From an uncultured Actinomycetes bacterium (GTDB taxonomy: Bacteria > Actinomycetota > Actinomycetes > Nanopelagicales > Nanopelagicaceae), in the NCBI GenBank assembly GCA_903820565.1, contig CAIJHZ010000153.1:1-6889 (forward strand): a stretch of 6,889 nt of DNA. The letters are read 5' to 3'. The stretch's first letter is position 1; every line of letters begins with the position of its first letter. Below the pieces are notes generated by a model. The model was not told the origin of the DNA. It worked only from the letters and a program-made list of their open reading frames with translations, and made no database searches. A program made the position numbers and the translations under genes. This document shows positions 1 to 4,797 of this stretch, piece after piece.

Positions 1-308
1 ACACCGCGCATAAAGTTTTTTGTTCCATCAATTGGATCAATTACCCAATACCGACCAGATGTTCCCTTATCGCTTCCAAACTCTTCACCAACTAATCCAT
101 CAGATTGGCGGTGCGTTGCTAAAGCTTCTCTAATTGCAGTTTCAACAGCGCGATCGGCATCAGTTACAGGTGTGTTATCGGGCTTAGTTGTAATTATTAA
201 ATCCTGGGCCTGGTAACGATCAAGAGAAATTGCATCAGCCAGATCAGCTAATGCGTGCGCGAGTGCTAGATCATCACCTAGATCCAATGAATTGATACCA
301 GCGTTCAT
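1..308 (-). CDS. hisN: Histidinol-phosphatase (inositol monophosphatase family), 5' part only
   Basis: The first 102 codons are visible; the rest lies beyond the left edge. I read the start as ATG at 308-306, because an in-frame TAG lies only five codons upstream (323-321) with no other good start between. The translation begins MNAGINSLDLGDDLALAHAL and carries the metal-site motifs of the inositol-monophosphatase fold: DADRAVE (about residues 58-64), GEEFG (about 79-83) and WVIDPIDGTKNF (about 92-103). The acidic residues of GEE and DPIDGT bind the Mg2+ ions used for phosphate hydrolysis. In Actinobacteria a member of this family, HisN, removes phosphate from L-histidinol phosphate in histidine biosynthesis in the cytoplasm, and I recall it being encoded beside rsgA and aroA. 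The family call is firm. The histidinol-phosphate specificity is inferred from the FMRGV extension after the motif and from gene context; myo-inositol phosphatase is the alternative. Confidence 0.82.
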   Translation of the reverse strand, partial: MNAGINSLDLGDDLALAHALADLADAISLDRYQAQDLIITTKPDNTPVTDADRAVETAIREALATHRQSDGLVGEEFGSDKGTSGRYWVIDPIDGTKNFMRG

Positions 309-317
309 AATGCAGTA

Positions 318-323
318 AGTCTA
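318..323 (-). promoter_or_regulatory. Possible -10 box for hisN (near-leaderless)
   Basis: On the minus strand TAGACT (TANNNT pattern) lies 9 bases before the hisN ATG, and no purine-rich Shine-Dalgarno sequence precedes the start. This would give an mRNA with almost no leader. No recognisable -35 hexamer lies 16-18 bases further upstream (it would be around CAGGGC). The 75-bp gap after rsgA is also too open for translational coupling. The gene may instead be read through from the aroA-rsgA transcript. Confidence 0.35.
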
Positions 324-383
324 TTGCGTTGCAGTAAATTGCCCTGCTTTAAAAAGCGACTTGGCTCTGAATAAAAGGTGAGA

Positions 384-1406
384 TTAATCCTCAAGTACGG
401 GTGCCGGGGAATCCTTGACCGCTAACAATGAGCGAAGGCTTGCTAGACGTGCAGTTCGGTGGGGATTGGCAACCCCATCAGGGCTAGCCCATGCATCTAA
501 TGTGCAGGAGCTTTCTGAGTGCGAACAGTTGGACAGGCAGTTTGCGGCTACTTCAGAAAGATCACTAAAAGCATCAACAATTCGCTGATTATCAATATGA
601 CTTAAACCAAAGGCACGAATACCAGGTGTATCAATAATCCAGCCATCACTATCGACAAGAGGTAAAGCAATCGCACTAGAAGAAGTATGACGACCGCGAC
701 CGGTTGCTTCATTTACATCACCTGTAACACGATCGGCTTCTGGCACGAGTGCATTAATAAGTGTTGATTTACCAACTCCAGAGTGCCCAACTAAAACAGA
801 GATTTTGCCTTCCAGAACTTGGTGCAACTTTTCTAAATCCTTAGCACGTGAATCACTCTTGATTGCGGTATGAATGATTTCAATATCAAGTTCAGCATAT
901 TCAGCAAGAAATGGAGGGACTTCGCTGATATCTGTTTTGGTAACAACAATCTTTGGAACGATTCCTTCGGTAAATGCCGAAACCAAGAAACGATCAATCA
1001 GATTGCGTCGAGGCTCTGGGTTAGCCGCTGCAACAACGATTACTAGTTGATCAATATTTGCAACGATTGTGCGCTCTACTTGCGCGGCATCATCAACGGT
1101 GCGACTTAAGGAATTACGACGCTCTTGCACCGCAACGATTCTGGCAAGAGATCCTTCAGATCCCGTAACGTCTCCGACGATAGAAACATTATCGCCTGTA
1201 ACAACTGATTTTGGTCCAAGTTCGCGCGCACGCATTGCTGTAAGAATGGTTCCATCTTCAGTAATACAGGTCTGGCGGCCACGATCAACTGTTGTTACTA
1301 AGGCTGATATTGCATCACTGTGTGATGGACGGTCTTTACTTCGTGGACGAGTGCTGCGTGATGGGCGAACTCGCGCATCTGATTCATCGTATTCGCGAGG
1401 ACTCAT
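384..1406 (-). CDS. rsgA: Ribosome small-subunit-dependent GTPase RsgA
   Basis: A 340-residue circularly permuted GTPase that acts late in 30S ribosomal subunit maturation and hydrolyses GTP when bound to the subunit. After a basic, probably disordered tail (about residues 1-30, rich in R, S, D) comes the OB-fold region (about 33-105). The permuted G domain follows in the order G4 (TKTD, 156-159), G1/P-loop (GHSGVGKS, 207-214), G2 region (GRGRHTSSS, 236-244) and G3 (DTPG, 259-262). A C-terminal zinc motif is formed by C290, C294, H296 and C301. TKTD replaces the usual NKxD, as I recall for other actinobacterial RsgA proteins. I chose the ATG at 1406 because it forms an ATGA overlap with the aroA stop, the mark of translational coupling. 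An in-frame GTG at 1424 would add six residues inside aroA. The gene is evidently co-transcribed with aroA. The functional assignment is secure. Confidence 0.95.
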   Translation of the reverse strand: MSPREYDESDARVRPSRSTRPRSKDRPSHSDAISALVTTVDRGRQTCITEDGTILTAMRARELGPKSVVTGDNVSIVGDVTGSEGSLARIVAVQERRNSLSRTVDDAAQVERTIVANIDQLVIVVAAANPEPRRNLIDRFLVSAFTEGIVPKIVVTKTDISEVPPFLAEYAELDIEIIHTAIKSDSRAKDLEKLHQVLEGKISVLVGHSGVGKSTLINALVPEADRVTGDVNEATGRGRHTSSSAIALPLVDSDGWIIDTPGIRAFGLSHIDNQRIVDAFSDLSEVAANCLSNCSHSESSCTLDAWASPDGVANPHRTARLASLRSLLAVKDSPAPVLED

Positions 1407-2704
1407 AGTAAAAGCGAACTCCACAGCCCTGGAAAATCTGGCAAAGTTTTGCGGGTAGTTGCAATGTTTTCCACTTCGATTCCTTCAACCACTAGGCCTA
1501 ATACCGCACCAGCTGTTGCTAATCGGTGATCGTCATATGTGTGAAAAACCCCGCCGTGTAATGGTGCTGGAGATATATGTAATGCTGTTTCCTCTTCTAC
1601 GACATTGCCACCTAAGGCGTTTATTTCGCGAGTTAGCGCAGCTAAACGATCAGTTTCGTGTTTGCGTAGATGGCCGATCCCGCGCAAATACGATGGTGAA
1701 TCGGCAAGTGCGGCCAATGCGGCAATGGAGGGGGTTAATTCACCAACATCATGTAAATCCACGTCAATGCCATGAATTTTTCCGGTGCCAATAATTGTTA
1801 GACCGTTATCACCAAAGGAAAATTGCGCACCCATGTCCGCAAGGATTGTTCGCAACTGATCCCCAGGTTGTGTGGTTTTGGTCGGCCAATCCGCAATTGA
1901 TACTCGCCCACCACACACCATTGCAATTGAAAGAAATGGCGAGGCGTTAGAAAGATCTGGTTCGATTACTAAATCCACGCCGTGTAGTGCGCCAGGCTTA
2001 ACACTCCATGTTTGCGCAACTGAATCAACCGTTACCGTTGCTCCAAATTGGCGCAGCATGTCAACCGTCATTTCAATGTGCGGCATCGATGGCAATGAAC
2101 CACCTTTGTGTTTCACGGTTATTCCATTAGTAAAACTTGGTGCCACTAAAAGTAGCGCTGAGAGAAACTGGCTGGATTCGCTGGCATCGATAGTTATTTC
2201 TCCGCCACCAACTTTTCCAGTGCCATTTAATGTCAATGGCAAGCTGTAGCGATCTTCATGATCAATAACTACGCCAAGCTCTTCAAGTGCTTTGATTACT
2301 GGTCCTAGCGGACGTTCGTATGATCGTGGGTCGCCATCAAAAATAACTGCACCGTCTGCAAGGGCGGCCAGTGGAGGCAAGAAGCGCATGACAGTTCCGG
2401 CATTTCCCACATCTACCCGCACGCCACCACGCATTGGCGCTGGTGTAACAATCCATTGCAACTCTTCGTTTCCATCGACAACCTCTGTGGTCTCATCGAT
2501 TCCGATTCCAAGTGCTTTTAAGCCAGCAACCATTAATTCACTGTCACGTGAAATAAGCGGACGGCGCAATGTTGAGGGGCTCTTTGCTTGGGCGGCCAAA
2601 ATCAGAGCACGGTTGGTAACTGATTTGGATCCTGGAATGACAACGCTGATATCAACTGGTGTTGCGCCGCGATAAATCGCTGGCCAGTGAGCGTTGTTTG
2701 TCAT
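1403..2704 (-). CDS. aroA: 3-phosphoshikimate 1-carboxyvinyltransferase (EPSP synthase)
   Basis: A complete 433-residue EPSP synthase, the usual length for the family. It joins phosphoenolpyruvate and shikimate 3-phosphate, the sixth step of the shikimate pathway to aromatic amino acids, in the cytoplasm. Visible motifs in order: PGSKSVTNRAL (24-34, with the substrate lysine K27), GNAGTVMRF (100-108), DPRSYERPLGP (125-135), SSQF (178-180 region), DLSNAS (250-255), GELTP (321-325), HLRKHETDR (345-353), DDHR (391-394) and RKTLPDF (418-424, K419). Several positions differ from the E. coli enzyme: V and F replace A and P of GTAMRP, and E replaces the D of the DMPD motif. The same changes are familiar from actinobacterial AroA, so I do not read them as damage. 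The gene is first in the aroA-rsgA unit and is divergent from the SRAP gene. A TAGAAT box six bases before the ATG suggests a leaderless transcript. Confidence 0.97.
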   Translation of the reverse strand: MTNNAHWPAIYRGATPVDISVVIPGSKSVTNRALILAAQAKSPSTLRRPLISRDSELMVAGLKALGIGIDETTEVVDGNEELQWIVTPAPMRGGVRVDVGNAGTVMRFLPPLAALADGAVIFDGDPRSYERPLGPVIKALEELGVVIDHEDRYSLPLTLNGTGKVGGGEITIDASESSQFLSALLLVAPSFTNGITVKHKGGSLPSMPHIEMTVDMLRQFGATVTVDSVAQTWSVKPGALHGVDLVIEPDLSNASPFLSIAMVCGGRVSIADWPTKTTQPGDQLRTILADMGAQFSFGDNGLTIIGTGKIHGIDVDLHDVGELTPSIAALAALADSPSYLRGIGHLRKHETDRLAALTREINALGGNVVEEETALHISPAPLHGGVFHTYDDHRLATAGAVLGLVVEGIEVENIATTRKTLPDFPGLWSSLLL

Positions 2705-2710
2705 CGCCTT

Positions 2711-2716
2711 ATTCTA
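2711..2716 (-). promoter_or_regulatory. -10 box of aroA, leaderless configuration
   Basis: On the minus strand TAGAAT (5 of 6 matches to TATAAT) is followed by exactly six bases, AAGGCG, and then the aroA ATG at 2704. Transcription would start at or within a base or two of the start codon. No convincing -35 hexamer is present at 17 bases (GTATCG). The AAGG in the gap is too close to the ATG to act as a normal Shine-Dalgarno sequence. Confidence 0.6.
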
Positions 2717-2736
2717 ACCCGTGGCGATACCTGCGA

Positions 2737-2742
2737 TACCCT
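2737..2742 (+). promoter_or_regulatory. -10 box of the SRAP gene, leaderless configuration
   Basis: TACCCT (TANNNT pattern) is followed by six bases, TGAATT, and the ATG at 2749, the same geometry as the aroA box on the other strand. There is no Shine-Dalgarno sequence. The two divergent promoters share a 44-bp spacer, so the -35 region of each overlaps the -10 region of the other and they may compete for polymerase. Confidence 0.45.
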
Positions 2743-2748
2743 TGAATT

Positions 2749-3492
2749 ATGTGTGGTCGTTATGCGCAAACAGCCGATATGCGCGAACTCATGGAGCAGT
2801 TCGAGGTCACCGGCACTTCTCCTGAATCCTCACTTCCACTGAATTGGAATATCGCGCCGACAAATCCGATTTATATAGTGCGTGCACATGACCGTACTGG
2901 CAAAGACAGCAACAGTGAAAAAGCATTAGCAACAGTGTCGTGGGGATTAATTGGCCCATGGTTAACAGATATGCACGAAGCGCGGGCATCGCAATCTCGG
3001 GCGATTAATGCCCGTAGTGAATCTATTCACGAAAAGCCAACATTTAGAAATGCGTTTAGATCTACCCGCTGCTTGATTCCTGCATCGGGGTATTACGAAT
3101 GGGCGACAGCTTTAGGGCAGTACAGACCCAAACAACCTTTCTACATTTCTGCTCGTGATGGCATGCAGCTTCCGATTGCTGGAATCTGGAGCAGTTGGAC
3201 TGCGCCAAATGGCGAAATAATTGAAACGGCATCGATCATCACGCAAGAAGCACAAGGCGAACTAGAAACTATTCATAGTCGCATGCCAGTTTTTATGCCA
3301 CCGGATCGCTGGGATTTGTGGCTTAACCCTCGAAATACCGATGTGAATGAGTTGAAATCTTTAATGGTTGTCGACCACCCTGAGTCCATCGTCATCGCTC
3401 GACCGGTTTCTGATGCGGTAAACAGTGTGGCAAATAATGGAAAAGAGTTAACTGTTGAAACACCTTTAGGAGAGCCAGAAACCCTGTTTTAG
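2749..3492 (+). CDS. yedK: SRAP-family abasic-site-binding protein (YedK/HMCES-like)
   Basis: A complete 247-residue SOS-response-associated peptidase (SRAP) domain protein. Members shield abasic sites in single-stranded DNA by forming a thiazolidine crosslink through the cysteine at position 2, once the initiator Met is removed, and the same active site can later release the DNA. All hallmark residues are visible: C2 in MCGRYAQ, N34 in NIAPT, WGLIGPW (65-71), N87 in INARSE, E117 in GYYEW and H176 in HSRMP. The start is fixed, because Cys must follow Met for activity. The gene is divergent from aroA, an arrangement I also recall in mycobacteria, so it is probably housekeeping here rather than part of a defence island. 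Only a TANNNT box lies upstream, and I see no LexA-like palindrome in the 44-bp spacer, so SOS control is not supported by sequence. Confidence 0.95.
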   Translation: MCGRYAQTADMRELMEQFEVTGTSPESSLPLNWNIAPTNPIYIVRAHDRTGKDSNSEKALATVSWGLIGPWLTDMHEARASQSRAINARSESIHEKPTFRNAFRSTRCLIPASGYYEWATALGQYRPKQPFYISARDGMQLPIAGIWSSWTAPNGEIIETASIITQEAQGELETIHSRMPVFMPPDRWDLWLNPRNTDVNELKSLMVVDHPESIVIARPVSDAVNSVANNGKELTVETPLGEPETLF

Positions 3493-3533
3493 CGATAGTG
3501 TTTTGTGCGATGTCAACGAATCTAGTTAAAAGA

Positions 3534-3563
3534 GCTCAGCAGATGATGCTGCCTGCTCTGAGC
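3534..3563. other. Imperfect hairpin in the SRAP-thioesterase spacer
   Basis: The 93-bp gap between the SRAP stop and the thioesterase start contains GCTCAGCAG (3534-3542) opposite CTGCT-CT-GAGC (3553-3563): nine base pairs with a two-base bulge. An alternative inner stem is CAGCA/TGCTG (3537-3541/3547-3551). Read on the plus strand no T-run follows, so it is not a standard terminator for the SRAP gene. On the minus strand it is followed by TCTTTTAAC, but no minus-strand gene ends nearby. It may be an operator, an mRNA leader structure, or chance. Confidence 0.3.
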
Positions 3564-3585
3564 CAGATATCCAAGGGCGATAACT

Positions 3586-3999
3586 ATGCATCCTATTGAA
3601 GAGGTTATTGGCGCTGTTGGCTTAACCGAAATGGTTGTGCGCCCCGGCGACACTTCTCTTGCAATCGGTATTGGTGATCTTCCAATCATCGCTCCATCAT
3701 TGTTAATCAACTTAATGGAGCATGCAGCAATACTGTCCTTAGATCTTTTCTTAGAGCCGGAAGAAACAACAATCCCCGTTAGCGTTGAATTTATTTCATT
3801 ATCGCCAGCAAGTATTGGTGCTGAGCTACGCGGCACATCACGCGTGATTGAGATTGAAGGAAAAGAATTGACCTTTGAATGTGAAGTCTACGAAGGTGAG
3901 CGCCAGATTGCCGCAGCCTTGATAAAAAGATCAACGGTGGAGCGAGTATCTTTCCTCGCCCGCACCGCTGCTCTTAATCTTGTGAAAGATACGAACTAA
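3586..3999 (+). CDS. Hotdog-fold protein, FlK-like thioesterase family
   Basis: A 137-residue protein with the length and layout of a single hotdog domain. The stretch from LINLMEHAA (40-48) to the C-terminus aligns by eye, without gaps over the core, with my recollection of the fluoroacetyl-CoA thioesterase FlK, including LMExA, LEPxE, a TT(I/V) strand and the G at 78. E45 matches the FlK catalytic Glu. The FlK catalytic Thr position is P37 here (with S38 next to it), and the His position is S71. It may therefore be a thioesterase with altered chemistry, or an acyl-CoA-binding relative. The substrate cannot be named. The ATG at 3586 is preceded by AAGGG (3573-3577) with an 8-base spacer, and an in-frame TGA at 3559 rules out a longer N-terminus. 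There is no signal peptide or membrane segment, so it is probably cytoplasmic. It converges on sodN and shares stop-codon bases with it. Confidence 0.75.
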   Translation: MHPIEEVIGAVGLTEMVVRPGDTSLAIGIGDLPIIAPSLLINLMEHAAILSLDLFLEPEETTIPVSVEFISLSPASIGAELRGTSRVIEIEGKELTFECEVYEGERQIAAALIKRSTVERVSFLARTAALNLVKDTN

Positions 4000-4011
4000 G
4001 CCTTCTTAGTT
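3994..4011. terminator. Inverted repeat over the shared stop codons (possible bidirectional terminator)
   Basis: AACTAAG (3994-4000) and CTTAGTT (4005-4011) form a perfect 7-bp stem with a CCTT loop. The thioesterase TAA (3997-3999) and the sodN TAG (3998-3996) both fall in the left arm. The stem is AT-rich and no strong T-run follows on either strand; the minus strand continues CGTATCTTT. It is therefore at best a weak terminator or a site limiting transcription collision. Confidence 0.4.
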
Positions 4012-4385
4012 GCCCAGAAGATCTCTGCAATTTCATCGATCTTTGCGATCAATGAATCTGCAACTGCAACATCTTGAGTTCCCTTTGTGCCTGCAGCACC
4101 TGCAAGCTTTGTTGCCTCGTTAAACAATGAGTGCAGCTGTGGGTATGCCTCAAAGTGTGGAGCCTTGAAGTAATCAGTCCAGAGCACCCATAGGTGCTCC
4201 TTAACCTGATGTGAACGCTCTTCCTTGATCGCTACTGAACGTGAACGGAAATCAGCATCTGAGTTAGCTGCGTACTTTTCCATGCATGCCTTTACAGATA
4301 GCGCTTCAATCTTTGCCTGCGCTGGATCGTAAACTCCACATGGAAGATCACAGTGTGCATAGACAGTTGTCTTTGGTGAAAACAT
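3996..4385 (-). CDS. sodN: Nickel-dependent superoxide dismutase precursor
   Basis: A 129-residue precursor of the cytoplasmic NiSOD, which converts superoxide to oxygen and hydrogen peroxide. The nickel hook HCDLPCGVYDP lies at residues 11-21. Processing after A10 would expose His1, and with Cys2 and Cys6 this completes the Ni site. Asp3 and Tyr9 of the mature form are also present. The mature chain would be 119 residues, close to the Streptomyces enzyme as I recall it (about 117), and the propeptide MFSPKTTVYA is short. The rest is the helical-bundle sequence with the family motif DYFKAPHFEAYPQLH (71-85) and the ending IFWATKKA. An extra cysteine, C34 (mature 24), lies in the first helix. 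The start has a strong Shine-Dalgarno sequence (GGGGAG, minus strand, 4397-4392) six bases before the ATG, fitting high expression. Its maturation protease sodX is the divergent neighbour. Confidence 0.97.
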   Translation of the reverse strand: MFSPKTTVYAHCDLPCGVYDPAQAKIEALSVKACMEKYAANSDADFRSRSVAIKEERSHQVKEHLWVLWTDYFKAPHFEAYPQLHSLFNEATKLAGAAGTKGTQDVAVADSLIAKIDEIAEIFWATKKA

Positions 4386-4391
4386 TTTCTT

Positions 4392-4397
4392 CTCCCC
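4392..4397 (-). promoter_or_regulatory. Strong ribosome binding site of sodN
   Basis: GGGGAG on the minus strand, six bases from the sodN ATG at 4385. It stands out because aroA, the SRAP gene, hisN and sodX lack a recognisable Shine-Dalgarno sequence. It fixes the sodN start and fits a highly translated antioxidant enzyme. Confidence 0.75.
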
Positions 4398-4400
4398 TAT

Positions 4401-4436
4401 TAAGCACTTATTGATGTAATGGAAATGCAGTGCTTA
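4401..4436. promoter_or_regulatory. Inverted repeat between sodN and sodX, candidate operator
   Basis: TAAGCACT (4401-4408) and AGTGCTTA (4429-4436) are perfect 8-bp inverted repeats with centres 28 bp apart. The left copy lies just upstream of the sodN ribosome binding site, and the right copy runs into the sodX -10 box. The left copy is also nearly self-palindromic (TAAG-CA-CTTA). The position suits a regulator controlling both genes, for example one sensing nickel or redox state. It does not match the TTGCAA half-sites I recall for the nickel regulator Nur, so the factor is unknown. Confidence 0.4.
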
Positions 4437-4440
4437 TGGT
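4411..4440 (+). promoter_or_regulatory. sodX promoter
   Basis: TTGATG (4411-4416, 4 of 6 matches to TTGACA) and TATGGT (4435-4440, matching the TANNNT core) are separated by 18 bases. Transcription would begin near 4446-4448, leaving only about 8-10 bases of leader before the sodX ATG and no Shine-Dalgarno sequence. Confidence 0.55.
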
Positions 4441-4455
4441 GCGAGACTACCGCCC

Positions 4456-4779
4456 ATGAGCAAATTTGGCACAGTTAAGGTTGCAGGAGGCTCCATGCTT
4501 CCCGCATACCGAGAAGGCGACTGGTTATTTGTTCGCTGGCTGGGTGCCGCCCCAGGAAGTGAATCCGCTGGTTCATCTCTTGTTTGCAAAGTAATTGTTG
4601 TTGAACGTGAAGAACGACCTGGGATTTTCTTAATCAAGCGTGTGCAGAAGTTTCATGTCGGCAATTATTGGGTTCAGGGCGACAACGAAGAAAGCACTGA
4701 TTCGCGTAGTTGGGGATGGATTCCAGCCAATGAGATTATTGGTGTTGTGTTGATGCGAATTAAGAAAAGTAGAAAGTAA
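4456..4779 (+). CDS. sodX: Nickel-type superoxide dismutase maturation protease
   Basis: A 107-residue S26-family (signal-peptidase-like) serine protease, expected to remove the SodN propeptide so that the new N-terminal His can bind nickel. The Ser/Lys dyad is visible: S13 in GGSMLPAY and K61 in LIKRV. The family box GDNEESTDSRSWG follows at about 74-86, then IIGVV. Unlike true signal peptidases it has no N-terminal membrane anchor; the catalytic serine is only 13 residues from the start, so the enzyme should be soluble and act in the cytoplasm on SodN. An in-frame TAA at 4417 with no other start codon before 4456 fixes the start. It is divergent from sodN and ends 4 bp from the kgd stop. 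The name rests on the S26 motifs plus adjacency to sodN; alone it would be called an S26 peptidase. Confidence 0.93.
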   Translation: MSKFGTVKVAGGSMLPAYREGDWLFVRWLGAAPGSESAGSSLVCKVIVVEREERPGIFLIKRVQKFHVGNYWVQGDNEESTDSRSWGWIPANEIIGVVLMRIKKSRK

Positions 4780-4780
4780 A

Positions 4781-4797
4781 CCTTTAGCGCGTAAAGG
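4781..4797 (-). terminator. Probable intrinsic terminator of kgd
   Basis: CCTTTA (4781-4786) and TAAAGG (4792-4797) form a 6-bp stem with a five-base loop. On the minus strand the hairpin overlaps the kgd stop codon and is followed by a T-rich tail (about 15 T in 24 bases, 4780 down to 4757), which lies inside the end of sodX. The stem is short, so efficiency is uncertain. On the plus strand no T-run follows, so it would not serve sodX in the classical way. Confidence 0.5.

Noticed and set aside
1069..1458. 129-codon open frame on the plus strand, antisense to rsgA
   Set aside because: It lies wholly over rsgA and the end of aroA, both of which have clear family motifs in the other direction. 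Its translation shows no recognisable domain and reads as an antisense shadow.
1459..2675. Three plus-strand open frames antisense to aroA (1459-1794, 1872-2249, 2292-2675)
   Set aside because: All sit under the well-supported aroA gene, have low-information translations, and show no convincing promoter or ribosome binding site.
1403..2704. Altered AroA motifs as evidence of a naturally glyphosate-tolerant enzyme
   Set aside because: The V/F changes near GNAGT are familiar from actinobacterial AroA proteins, and sequence alone does not show tolerance.
2749..3492. SRAP gene as a marker of a defence or mobile island
   Set aside because: SRAP genes sometimes occur in phages, but this one is full length, flanked by housekeeping genes, and in an arrangement I recall from other Actinobacteria. 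No integrase, repeat or composition shift is visible.
3522..3836. 104-codon minus-strand frame over the thioesterase
   Set aside because: The plus-strand frame has a ribosome binding site and a recognisable hotdog sequence; the reverse frame resembles no family I know.
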